Shown piece by piece: positions 17,745 through 26,070 of a stretch of 64,000 bases of DNA. Source of the stretch: Oceanobacillus jeddahensis (GTDB lineage: Bacteria; Bacillota; Bacilli; Bacillales; Amphibacillaceae); NCBI RefSeq assembly GCF_000750635.1, contig NZ_CCDM010000003.1:149121-213120 (forward strand). Reading direction: 5' to 3'. The notes beneath the pieces were generated by a model. That model was given only the letters and a program-made list of their open reading frames with translations, was not told the DNA's origin and made no database searches. Position 1 is the stretch's first letter. Every line of letters starts with the position of its first letter. A program made the position numbers and the translations under genes.

Positions 17745-18065
17745 TTAATCTTTATCTTTTGTGTCTGGTACGGTATCAGCCAATTTACGAAAGGCCTCGT
17801 TTAAAGTAACCATACGTTTTTCTGCCTTTTTAATCGCTGCATCCAATGTAAACCCTTCGTCAATCATCTCTTGAATGAGAAGCATTTTCTTCACATTTAA
17901 ATAATTATATCTACGTGTTGAACCTTCCGTATTGGTTTCAGATTGTATGGCTCCTTTTTCCTCCCAATATCGAATTTTACGTGTTGGAATGCCAGTGATT
18001 TCAGATACTTCACCGATTCCAACCACTAACTTTTTCAATAAATCAAAGTCCAACAGGGAATTCAA
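17745..18065 (-). CDS. Small MerR family regulator
   Basis: This is a 106-residue MerR-type protein: the HTH GIGEVSEITGIPTRKIRYWEEKGAI, then a wing with STRRYNYLNVKKMLLIQEMIDEGF and a helical dimerisation segment. It has no effector domain, as in short MerR proteins controlling cell-envelope or metabolic genes. The apparent start is a TTG at 18065 with a weak upstream GAAG. It converges on the lipoprotein gene and has no obvious local target. Confidence 0.8.
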   Translation of the reverse strand: MNSLLDFDLLKKLVVGIGEVSEITGIPTRKIRYWEEKGAIQSETNTEGSTRRYNYLNVKKMLLIQEMIDEGFTLDAAIKKAEKRMVTLNEAFRKLADTVPDTKDKD

Positions 18066-18438
18066 CTTCTATGTATCTTCGTTCATTTTATTTCTCTTAA
18101 CTATACTTAATTGTTGTATGGAAATCATAGTAGCACTACATGTTGTTTGCAAAAACAGCAATCTTTTTTTAAAAGATAAGAAAGCATTCCTGTAATAAAG
18201 CAAAATGAGGATTGAACAATAAAAGCCTCCTTGGTATGATACGAACTATGAAATCTTTACAGTAGATATGTTAGAGGAAGACGAAGGTAGCTAAAAAGAG
18301 CCTATACAGTAGGTTTCGAGAAGTAGAGATTCATATTGCAATTCGACAAGATGAATAACCAGCCAACTGAAACATGGGTTGGCTGGTTATACATATAAAT
18401 GGCCGTACTTATGATAAGAGGGCGACTTAATCTGGCAA
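18066..18438. other. Gene-poor stretch with terminator
   Basis: No gene is seen in about 370 bases except the terminator at 18357-18388 that closes the TetR gene to its right. The rest is AT-rich, unstructured sequence. Confidence 0.45.
18357..18388. terminator. Terminator downstream of the tetO-linked TetR gene
   Basis: An 11-bp perfect stem (AACCAGCCAAC/GTTGGCTGGTT) with a 10-base loop lies 50 bases beyond the TetR stop. Confidence 0.75.
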
Positions 18439-19053
18439 CTAGTTGCCGGATTTTGCTTTAAATCCAGCGATCATGACCTCCATCCCAAATTGAAATTCTT
18501 CAGCCATATTTGGAATGGTAAGGTGGAGAGGAGGAGAACCTTCAGATGTTGAAACTTGTTGATTATTTTTCTTAATTTCAGCAAAGCGGTATTCCTCTAG
18601 AATAAATGAAATCAAATAGGTATTGAAGAACCATAAAGCAGAGAAAGCATCCTGGTGACTCATTCCTACCTTTTTAAAAATGTCATGGATCTTTTGAATG
18701 AATTGTATACGATATGGCGTAGTAGGTGCGGTTTCAGCCAGAACTACTGCCGAATCAGTAATTGATAAGAGGGTGTTCCGCCACTCGTGCCCAAGCTGCA
18801 TGAGTTGTTCTTCCCAGGTTAACTCTTCTTCTGGAAATTGAACCTTTTTACATATTTCATCAGCAATTAATTCTAATAGCTCATTTTTATTTTTGAAATG
18901 CCAATAAAGAGAGGCGCTCTTAATCCCTAATTTTTGAGAGATTTTTCTGATCGTAATGTTTTTATAGCCTTCTGCTTGAAGTATATCCAAAGCAGCTTGC
19001 ATGATTTGGATTTTATCCAGCATTTTATGATGAGAACTGTTATTTTTCGACAT
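18439..19053 (-). CDS. TetR family regulator with TetR-type (TetR_C) sensor domain
   Basis: The 204-residue protein resembles tetracycline repressors more than the average TetR-family member: MLDKIQIMQAALDILQAEGY, ITIRKISQKLGIKSASLYWHFKNKNELLELI is the TetR HTH with the YWHFKNK signature, and the all-helical C-terminal part (WRNTLLSITDSAVVLAETAPTTPYR) follows the TetR_C layout. It is transcribed away from the membrane-protein gene at 19187, and two sites resembling the tetO core lie between them. A ribosome site (AAGGAGGAGC) precedes the ATG. No tetracycline pump or ribosomal protection gene is nearby. Confidence 0.85.
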   Translation of the reverse strand: MSKNNSSHHKMLDKIQIMQAALDILQAEGYKNITIRKISQKLGIKSASLYWHFKNKNELLELIADEICKKVQFPEEELTWEEQLMQLGHEWRNTLLSITDSAVVLAETAPTTPYRIQFIQKIHDIFKKVGMSHQDAFSALWFFNTYLISFILEEYRFAEIKKNNQQVSTSEGSPPLHLTIPNMAEEFQFGMEVMIAGFKAKSGN

Positions 19054-19094
19054 ATTGCTCCTCCTTCGTTAGTAGCACAAATTTAAATTGTCTC

Positions 19095-19152
19095 TTGACA
19101 GTATAACATTATTCAGGTAACCTATCAATGGTAGTTAAACTATCGTTGATAG
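19095..19152. promoter_or_regulatory. Divergent promoters with two tetO-like operators
   Basis: Two 13-bp palindromic sites, CTATCAATGGTAG (19122-19134) and CTATCGTTGATAG (19140-19152), lie 18 bp apart centre to centre; the second differs from the classical tetO core CTATCATTGATAG at one base. The TetR gene has a leftward promoter TTGATA-17-TATACT whose -35 lies inside the first site (19123-19128, -10 at 19100-19105). A rightward TTGACA (19095-19100) with TAACCT 17 bases later abuts the same site. Occupation would repress both directions. Confidence 0.75.
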
Positions 19153-19186
19153 GTTAAAGTATGTTCAATTTAAGGAGGAGAAGAAA

Positions 19187-19690
19187 ATGAAACAGAAAGT
19201 AATTCATGTGATGGTCATTGGTTTAATTTCAATTCTTGGTTTGGAACTAGGTGGAGCGATTTATGAGGGAGTTGTCGTTGCGTCACAATGGAGTGCAAAC
19301 CCACCAGAGTCTTTTGCTATTCTTCAAGAACCGTATGCGCTGCCAGTTGAACATTTTTGGATATCACTTCATATGATTGTTCAGATACTCATTGTTGGAC
19401 TCTTAATTTTATGTTGGCAATATAAAAAAGTAAGAAACCTAGTCTTACTTATTGTTGGGCTTTATTTATTACTGCGGGTTCCAACTTTCCTTTATTTTAT
19501 TCCGGAACTAAATGTATTTTCAATCACTGAACCAGCAGCTCCTTTTTCAAAAGAATTAAAAGAACGTGCCGACTTGTGGGTGAACCTAAGTATAATCAGA
19601 ACAATGATTATTGGCTGTGTATATGCACTTTGCTGGTTGATTCTTAGTCGTTTTAAACAGCAAAAAATCGAGCTTCAGTCAATAGAATGA
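19187..19690 (+). CDS. Four-helix integral membrane protein (DUF1772-like)
   Basis: This 167-residue protein has four hydrophobic segments (about residues 6-30, 55-78, 82-105 and 135-160) and a conserved-looking extracytoplasmic stretch between the first two (GGAIYEGVVVASQWSANPPE). The layout suggests a DUF1772/anthrone-oxygenase-like membrane protein, but I am unsure of the family. AAGGAGGAG precedes the ATG. It is controlled from a divergent region with tet-like operators, so it may protect against, or act on, the ligand of the adjacent TetR protein. Confidence 0.75.
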   Translation: MKQKVIHVMVIGLISILGLELGGAIYEGVVVASQWSANPPESFAILQEPYALPVEHFWISLHMIVQILIVGLLILCWQYKKVRNLVLLIVGLYLLLRVPTFLYFIPELNVFSITEPAAPFSKELKERADLWVNLSIIRTMIIGCVYALCWLILSRFKQQKIELQSIE

Positions 19691-19865
19691 AATGTATAGT
19701 AATCATTCATAATTTTGTATAAAATAAAATTTAGATGTGAAGATGTTAGCATGTATTCAGCATACTATCCTCTAAAGACTGTTGTTTTGTATCCGAATAT
19801 TTTTTAAGGTCCTCCTGACTCATAGGAAACTGCAATGGGATGAGCATCTCTCTACTTACCATAAT

Positions 19866-20043
19866 TTAACACCCAGAGAACGTATCATCTTGAAGCATAT
19901 CACGTATGGCAAAGTAACAAGGAAATAACTGTGGAGCTTCATATAACTGAAAAACTGTCAAAACGCATATTACAAGTATATTCGGTAAAATGGAGGTTCA
20001 AGATTACACCCAAGCAGTGATTCATGCGTTGAAACATCGATAG
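19866..20043 (+). pseudogene. LuxR/NarL response-regulator C-terminal remnant
   Basis: Across two frames the sequence spells a LuxR-type [32 protein letters not shown], then [20 protein letters not shown] and ALKHR ending at TAG 20041-20043. The receiver domain is gone and the HTH is frameshifted twice, so no functional protein is made. Confidence 0.7.
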
Positions 20044-20379
20044 TTCGAATCATGACTTACGATAGTAGAAGAAACTTTTTACTGAGAGGAAAACTCACAG
20101 AGACCGTGGTTTCCAGTATATTATTGTAAAACTATATTAAAGAAGGAAGTATGATTTTAAATTAAATTTGATATTCGAAAGAGTAATGAGGCTACCAATC
20201 AAAATAAAGATAGGCTCGTTAAGTAGCAGTTAGCTTAACTTACGATGTTGAGTCATTCGACTATTTAAATTACAAAGTCTTAAATGTGACCACTACTTAT
20301 TCCTGTATTTTTGATCCGATCTTTCATACCTTAAAAATCTTCAAACTAGCAAAGCTTACTAAAAACTCTCTTATTATGA
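20044..20379. other. Degenerate stretch next to the ICE remnant
   Basis: No gene is seen. One codon run at 20096-20119 reads HRDRGFQY, similar to the H-S-D-R-G-x-Q-Y motif of IS3-family integrase domains, which may mark a transposase fossil. The remainder has stops in all frames. Confidence 0.35.
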
Positions 20380-20589
20380 TTACTTTGTGAACACTTGCAA
20401 ATTGGTGGCATAGTGATCGACGGTAGAAAACTGATTCACAAGATAATCTCCTATATCAGAAAAGGAAATTTCTTGTTTTGAAATTGTCAATAGATGTTTG
20501 AAATAATTTTTACGTCCATCTTTCATCGCACGCTTACAGATATAATCAAACTGATTTTCTATCGTTGTTTGAAAAGAAGATGGCTTCAT
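20380..20589 (-). pseudogene. Truncated Tn916 Orf7-like (sigma/HTH) gene
   Basis: The 69-residue product begins MKPSSFQTTIENQFDYICKR and continues through KQEISFSDIGDYLVNQF, which I recognise as the N-terminal half of the Orf7 sigma-like regulator of Tn916-type conjugative transposons. The family is normally about 140 residues with a C-terminal sigma-70 region-4-like HTH, missing here after QVFTK. AAAGGAGGTG precedes the ATG at 20589. Its neighbours (20777 and 21112) fit the same module. Confidence 0.75.
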
Positions 20590-20710
20590 TTTTTTCACCT
20601 CCTTTCGTGGTATGAAAGGAAGTGAGCGTAGCTCTTTTGTCTTCCTTTGTACTAAGTCCCAATTCGGAAGGGCTGTTTGTTGCAATTTTGGTAAAAAAAT
20701 GTTTTCAGCA

Positions 20711-20757
20711 AACAAAAAAACACATAAGCAGATGGCTCAATCTGTCTATGTGTTTTG
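20711..20757 (-). terminator. Hairpin upstream of the Orf7-like gene
   Basis: Arms AAAACACATA (20717-20726) and TATGTGTTTT (20747-20756), extended by an imperfect inner stem, are followed leftward by a T-run. It sits between the small ORF at 20777 and the Orf7-like gene, where it could attenuate readthrough. Confidence 0.65.
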
Positions 20758-20776
20758 CTGGTTTGTTCCATATGTC

Positions 20777-20878
20777 TTAAAAACCACATTGAAGAGTATT
20801 TTTATCCAATGGTAGGTAAACAATCTTTTTTGATAAGATTTCAAAAAGATAAGATTTCTGAACAACAATATATTGCAT
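20777..20878 (-). CDS. 33-residue ORF of the Tn916-like module
   Basis: This frame has a near-perfect AGGAGGT ribosome site followed by ATG at 20878 and reads MQYIVVQKSYLFEIL, ending in LQCGF at 20777. It lies between an Orf9-like repressor remnant and the Orf7-like gene, the place of the small orf10 in Tn916-type elements. The assignment by position is inference. No domain is recognisable. Confidence 0.5.
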   Translation of the reverse strand: MQYIVVQKSYLFEILSKKIVYLPLDKNTLQCGF

Positions 20879-20959
20879 GACGACTACCTCCTAAAAGCCG
20901 TCAAATCAGTAAAAGATAAAGATTAGTACACCATTATCTATAGATTCTGTACAAAAATA

Positions 20960-20987
20960 AAGACGACGGTTATTAAACCGTCGTCTT
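20960..20987 (-). terminator. Perfect hairpin, leader terminator
   Basis: A 12-bp perfect stem (AAGACGACGGTT/AACCGTCGTCTT) with a 4-base loop is followed leftward by TATTTTTGT. It lies about 80 bases upstream of the 33-residue ORF, so it could act as an attenuator in the element leader. Confidence 0.7.
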
Positions 20988-21111
20988 GGAAATGGGGTAT
21001 ACTTTCACGCATGAAAAAGGGTGCTGCCAGATAAGGTTTTTTATTTTCGTCTGACAGTATTTTTTGTTGTATAAAACACGTAAGGAGCAATAAAATGTAT
21101 AAAGGTAGTTT

Positions 21112-21220
21112 ATGATGGATAAATATGATTTTAGAGCGTTTGGACTGGCAACAAAAGAAGCACGTACAAAACAAGGATTAACCTGAGAACAAGTAGGAAA
21201 AAGAGCGACCCATATATCAC
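21112..21220 (+). pseudogene. Tn916 Orf9-like XRE repressor remnant
   Basis: The frame starts MMDKYDFRAFGLATKEARTK and continues QGLT before a TGA (21184-21186) and EQVGKRAT. This is the start of the XRE-type repressor that in Tn916 (orf9) is transcribed opposite to orf7/orf10. The HTH is interrupted and the C-terminal half is missing. Orientation relative to 20777 and 20380 agrees with the Tn916 layout. Confidence 0.7.
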
Positions 21221-21238
21221 TGCCCACCGGCTGGTTTT

Positions 21239-21700
21239 TTAATCCTCTTTTTCGGGTGTTTTTGCAAAATACGTAAATGAGCGCCAAATCCATTCCATAG
21301 GACCGAATTTAAAATATTTTAACCATAGGTTGCTGGCGATGGTTTGTATACCAAAAATGATGAAGGCCAGAACGACTCCGAGTGCAGGACCTAACTTCCC
21401 ATACATACCAAAACCGTAACTATAAAAATTTAATGTGCAAACGACTGTTTGTAATAAATAGTTTGTCAGTGCCGTACGCCCTAGAGTTTTTAAAGGGGGC
21501 AGTATCCGCTGCCATATGTCTCTTTGCAAAAGCAACAGGAAATGATATAGAAAAAACATAAATCCGGTCCGCTAATCAACACACCAATGATGTGTGCCAT
21601 ATTGTAGCCTGAGTTGCGCATCCACCTACGTTCGCAGAACAACTTGAACAATCAAAAAAGCAACACCAATGATAAAGCTCCATCGCCATACCTTTTTAAT
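21239..21700 (-). pseudogene. DUF418 membrane protein remnant
   Basis: The open part (21239-21559) encodes the C-terminal DUF418 segment: LKTLGRTALTNYLLQTVVCT, YGKLGPALGVVLAF and FKFGPMEWIWRSFTY. Further upstream a short piece (VWRWSFIIGVAFLIVQV) in another frame belongs to the same family. Most of the protein is gone. It follows a complete DUF418 gene in the same direction, so it is probably the remains of a tandem paralogue. Confidence 0.75.
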
Positions 21701-21892
21701 GTCAGTACGATGCACGTTGATTGGGAAACATCCCAAAATAACCACACATAATACTCTTTCTCCCCTCAAGATATTACCATTATTTCCGTTGATGAAGTTA
21801 TTCGAGAATAGAACTTTGATTCAATTTTCACACCCAATAAATGATACATTATTCCGTTAAAGCACCCTTTTGCAGTAAAACAACTAATGGTG

Positions 21893-23080
21893 CTAATTTC
21901 GGTAGATAAGTCTACGCAACAAGGCATCTGCAGGACCACGCATTCCTTTATACTCCATCATCATGGCCAAAAGTAGACTAATGAGCCAGACAAACACAGC
22001 GATAATAACTGCCTCTGTACTATGCAATACCTGACCCAGTCCAAATGCAACTGGTGATAGAGTAATGACCAGCATAGTTTCGATTAATACATAAAAAGTG
22101 AGTGATCGTTGTCCTAACGCAGTCAATGAGCGAACCATTAGACCTGTACGACTGACAATAGAACCAATCAGCCCAAATATGGCTGCGTACCCAATACCAC
22201 CGGCGAGCCCCGTAATCATTTGAAGAGCCATGAACAACCCTTTCATCGTTGGGGAAGAACTCCATAACTGCGTCCCATCAAGGGCAAGCGGAAGTCCCCC
22301 AATGATTGAGATTAAAGTACCTATGATAGCTATTCGAACTAATTGCTTTCGGTTGCCAACAAGCAGCAAGTTATTACGTGCAGCCCATACCCCGATTAGT
22401 ATCGGCAAGAGCATGGGGTACATGAAAAGTTGACTCAAAATCATGAAAGGGAAACTGATTAAATTAAAGAGTGTGGTTTCTATATATGATTCCGAATTTG
22501 ATTGTCCCTGTGTTTCCAGGCTTCCCCCAGTAGCATCCATTGCATGTGCCATACCCACCCACACAATAGGAAGCAGAAAAAGAAAAAACAAGGAAACACA
22601 CAGAATAGCACGAATAAGTACACGATTCTGGCGAAATAAAATCCATCCGATAAGGAGAGTGGAGAAACCGTAGAAAGCTAGAATATCAATCCCGCCGATA
22701 ATAACGGCATGAACAAATCCAAATAATAAAAGGAAAAACCCGCGACGCCGCAATAATCGTTTAGATTCTATTTCTAACGTTCCGGCCTTAAGCTGACGAT
22801 TAACCATCATGGCTAACCCATAACCTAACAATATAGCAAACAATGGAAGTCCTCGATTATCCACGAACAAGATACTGACAAAATTAACAGCTTCATCAAT
22901 AACGCTACCGCCGTCTTGACGATCGAGCAATAATGGCGCATGAGCAAGAGCAATGATCAAAAGCATAAACCCGCGGGCTAAATCCGGCGCAAGCAGACGC
23001 TCTTTCGTTGAAACAGACCCTTGAGCTAATCCTCTCGAGTAAGAAGCACCATTGCTCGTTTGTTTTTTTAAATTCTTCAT
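21893..23080 (-). CDS. DUF418 family integral membrane protein
   Basis: This 395-residue polytopic membrane protein has about ten hydrophobic segments. The N-terminus carries LLAPDLARGFMLLIIALAHAP and the DUF418 C-terminal signature TALGQRSLTFYVLIETML and MEYKGMRGPADALLRRLIY is present, a layout like YeiB of E. coli. The biochemical role is unknown; family members are thought to be membrane acyl-transfer or transport-related. It follows a frameshifted acyltransferase gene in the same direction, and a MerR gene heads the group. Confidence 0.83.
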   Translation of the reverse strand: MKNLKKQTSNGASYSRGLAQGSVSTKERLLAPDLARGFMLLIIALAHAPLLLDRQDGGSVIDEAVNFVSILFVDNRGLPLFAILLGYGLAMMVNRQLKAGTLEIESKRLLRRRGFFLLLFGFVHAVIIGGIDILAFYGFSTLLIGWILFRQNRVLIRAILCVSLFFLFLLPIVWVGMAHAMDATGGSLETQGQSNSESYIETTLFNLISFPFMILSQLFMYPMLLPILIGVWAARNNLLLVGNRKQLVRIAIIGTLISIIGGLPLALDGTQLWSSSPTMKGLFMALQMITGLAGGIGYAAIFGLIGSIVSRTGLMVRSLTALGQRSLTFYVLIETMLVITLSPVAFGLGQVLHSTEAVIIAVFVWLISLLLAMMMEYKGMRGPADALLRRLIYRN

Positions 23081-23317
23081 ATCACAAACAGCCTCTCATC
23101 ATTTTTTTCATATAGTTCATATTTTATCCAATAATATTAATTATCTTTCTTTTGGTAATATTAGTGTAGCAACTTAGTGAAGCCCTTTTGCTAAATTCTT
23201 CGTGTACATTGTTTTCAACTTCATCATTACTAAATGCTTCTTCAATTACTAGCCGATTTAATGAAACATTATTGCTGATAACCGTTGTACACATAACAAT
23301 TCAAACGAAGCAATCTC

Positions 23318-24371
23318 TTAAATCCAAGATCGCAAAGACGTACGTTCTTTTAAAAAAGTAGCTATGATCCATGAAAGGAAAACGCATAGGATAACCTGAA
23401 AGATATACTTTCCGATGGTTGGTATATTGATAGCACTCATTAAATAGACAACCACATATACAATAAGATAATGCACAATATATGTGTTATAACTATTCGC
23501 TGATAATCTCAGCATACCGTCAGACCGTTTGTTGAAAAATCTTTTAAACAAAGCAATCAGCAGCATTACTCCAGCAAATGTCATTCCATTGGTGGCAAAT
23601 GCCAGAAATGGATCATTTCCCGTACACTCAATCGGGTTAATATCTTTGATCACCATTGTTCCCCCATAAAGAAGGAAGTTGGCTGCATAGGCAATGACCC
23701 AAGGAAAAATCCGAACCGTATGCTCATCCGTAAACCACATCTTCATGGAAGCATATATCCCCAACGCAAAATACGCTGCATAGACAGGGAGCATCACTGG
23801 AGAAAAGTAAAGAATATAAAAGCTGATAAACACTTGAGGCTCATAGAAGAACCCCATACCATAGTACAAGACAAATGTGAGGACCAGAAACAGTATGTAT
23901 ACCCGACTTGGTACGTGGTGGTCAGAACCCACCGCTTGAACATTCCAATACTGTAACCTGTAAATAAAATGATGCAGATCAATGTTTTCCGGATGAAAGA
24001 AGTCTGTAAACCAAAATTCTATCAAGCCAGCATTACTTCCCCAAGACCGGTTCGCAATATACTGTGCCAGCGGAGCTAAAATGACAAGTCCAAAAAGATA
24101 GGGAATCCCCAACTTAATAAGTCTATCTTTTGCAAACTGCGAACTTCCCTTTTTCTTATACGAACCTATAACAAAATATCCCGCAATAAAAAACATGATC
24201 GAATTTAGCATAGGTCCACTTATCAGAAACGTCATAGTCATAAATAGTGGGTCGTACTGGATTTTGGACATATTCAAACGCGTTAGTGTAAAGAAGTGTC
24301 ACATGATAAACAATGACCATCGTAATCGTAAAAATTCGAAGATGATCCAAAAAGTAAATTCTTTTCTTCAT
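23318..24371 (-). pseudogene. Acyltransferase-3-like membrane protein, frameshifted
   Basis: The N-terminal part (24371 leftward: KKRIYFLDHLRIFTITMVIVYHV) has the acyltransferase-3 DxLR motif and first helix. The body, in another frame, runs ISGPMLNSIMFFIAGYFVIG to the end at 23318 with about nine helices. The shift falls near 24270. If repaired, the protein would be about 350 residues and would O-acylate a surface or lipid substrate. As it stands only the N-terminal peptide or an unanchored body can be translated. It lies between a MerR gene and a DUF418 gene. Confidence 0.75.
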
Positions 24372-24436
24372 TATTCGTTCCTCCTTGCTTTAAAACAACT
24401 CTGCAATACCTCTTAAAATCTCTCATTTCGTTCCAT

Positions 24437-25198
24437 TCATTCCCGATGATCCGCTCGACCCTTTCCGATTTCCCCCCACTTTGCTTCATAATGATCCATG
24501 ATACTTTCAATGTATTGAATAACATCATCATCCAGCATGAACAAATTTCCTTCCTTTGGCGGTTGCTTTTGAAGCAACCAATACTTTTCAATAAGTGCGG
24601 AATCACCATAAAAAGTATTTTCAAGAAAATATACGAGTTTATTAGCCAAATCCTGTGACTTGGGTGATTCAGGCTCTTCGCTCTTTTGCTCCTTGGCCGT
24701 CTTCAACAACGCAACCAACTCTTTGGACTCTCTTTCACCCAAATCCAAACCAGGGTTTTTCAAGATGTTCAGCTCGCGTTCATCAAAATACTGTTCCAAA
24801 AATAAATGATTGTTGTAGCGTTCTTCTTCCGTCTGTCTGACAAATTGAAAAATATTTCTCCAGCTTAGCTCCTGCTCAATCTGAGATAAATGATAAGACA
24901 TTCGCATCGTCTTTTCTAAATCACGGAGCCTTTCTTTTTCCTTCGCGATGAGCGCCAACTGTTCTTCAAAAACGTTTTCCCAATTTTTTTGATCCAGAAT
25001 GGTTTTAATTTCGTTTAATGGAAAGCCAAGTTCCTTCAGGGCAATAATCCGCTGTAATGTAATGATATTTTCGTTTGAGTAGAAACGGTAACCCGATTCT
25101 GCGGTATAAGAGGGTTTCAACAGATTGATCTCATCGTAATATCTGAGTGTCCGAACGGTTATGTTCATTTCTTTTGCTACTTCTCCAATACTGTACAT
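24437..25198 (-). CDS. MerR family regulator with TipAS-like effector part
   Basis: The 253-residue protein starts with a MerR HTH (MYSIGEVAKEMNITVRTLRYYDEINLLKP and SGYRFYSNENIITLQRI), then a long coiled-coil helix (KNWENVFEEQLALIAKEKERLRDL) and an acidic C-terminal effector region. ATG 25198 is preferred since GGAGGT lies five bases ahead. A promoter with an over-long spacer and a palindrome lies immediately upstream, as expected for MerR autoregulation. The acyltransferase and DUF418 genes downstream are likely co-regulated. Confidence 0.87.
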   Translation of the reverse strand: MYSIGEVAKEMNITVRTLRYYDEINLLKPSYTAESGYRFYSNENIITLQRIIALKELGFPLNEIKTILDQKNWENVFEEQLALIAKEKERLRDLEKTMRMSYHLSQIEQELSWRNIFQFVRQTEEERYNNHLFLEQYFDERELNILKNPGLDLGERESKELVALLKTAKEQKSEEPESPKSQDLANKLVYFLENTFYGDSALIEKYWLLQKQPPKEGNLFMLDDDVIQYIESIMDHYEAKWGEIGKGRADHRE

Positions 25199-25227
25199 CG
25201 TGAACCTCCACACTATTTGTCGTAATT

Positions 25228-25259
25228 ACTATACACCCTTACGTCAACGTAAGAGTCAA
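25228..25259 (-). promoter_or_regulatory. MerR-type promoter with 20-bp spacer
   Basis: Read leftward: TTGACT (25259-25254), a 20-bp spacer holding the inverted repeat CTTACGT-TG-ACGTAAG (25253-25238), then TATAGT (25233-25228). Elongated spacers with a central palindrome are diagnostic of MerR control. Confidence 0.75.
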
Positions 25260-25673
25260 TACATTATTTAAAAAGGTATGTTAAATTTCAATGTTGATTA
25301 CCAGTCAAAAATATAACCACCCTTAAATTGGAATCGCCGCTGGCCTTATTGGTGTGGATGTCATCTTTGGGCAACACTCATTTAGGTGCTTTATGACCTT
25401 GTATCATTGCTTCAAGTGTCTGATGACGAGTTTTCCTTACCCACTAATGATCTGGAAAAAAGAACCAGATGTCTACAGGTAGAAAAACTCATGGATAGCT
25501 TCACTGATAAATAGTTAGCACTTATGGAAGCATTACAGACAAATCATAAAATCTATACATAACAGAAAGAGCCAATAAGATGAGAATATGAATCTCAAAT
25601 TATCGGCTCTGCGTCATTAATTCGTGAGTTTGTATCCTTTGAGATACCTAATTGGCAAATATATGAAAAGGAC
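25260..25673. other. Degenerate intergenic DNA with an inverted repeat
   Basis: No intact gene is seen. A long hairpin (AGAGCCAATAA at 25568-25578 with its near complement at 25600-25610, plus inner TGAGA/TCTCA arms) lies in the right part. Short coding-like snatches occur in several frames but none is recognisable. Confidence 0.4.
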
Positions 25674-26070
25674 TTGATTGCTTACAAAGCACTTAACGGG
25701 GCACCTGTGGAAAGTCAACGACAGAAATCCAGAGATTATGTTTGGGGGGATAATAAGAAAGAAGTCCTTGAACAATTTCATGAATCTCCAGCAAAAGTGT
25801 TAGCTGAATTGCATCAGTTACCAAAGCAACGTACAGAAGGTGTCAAATTACCTGTAGAGGAAGGAAGTGATTTAAAACTCATAATGAATAAACGGATGGA
25901 TCATGTAAAAGAGACGTTTGGTGTTGATCAATCATTATGTAACAGGTGGCAAGACATGGACATTAATAAAAGAACTTGTGTTGGAACGCATGGCGACGTA
26001 CCCAATCGAAATTGCCGAGTTTGTCATGGTACCCGGAACAGAAGAGCATGAACAAATGGCAAAAAATTAG
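25674..26070 (+). pseudogene. Unrecognised degenerate gene
   Basis: The frame encodes compositionally normal protein (SRDYVWGDNKKEVLEQFHES, then GVKLPVEEGSDLKLIMNKRM) and after a frame change near 25950 continues as LIKELVLERMATYPIEIAEF and VMVPGTEEHEQMAKN to TAG 26068-26070. I do not recognise the family. The upstream frame is open from about 25582 without a ribosome site, so the 5' end is also missing. It is a frameshifted remnant rather than a working gene. Confidence 0.5.

Noticed and set aside
20096-20119. IS3 integrase motif HRDRGFQY
   Set aside because: Only eight codons match and neither flank continues the family, so it is noted within the degenerate stretch but not called as an element.
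24156-24371. Separate small gene for the N-terminal acyltransferase peptide
   Set aside because: Its sequence is the natural start of the acyltransferase body in the other frame, so it is one frameshifted gene.
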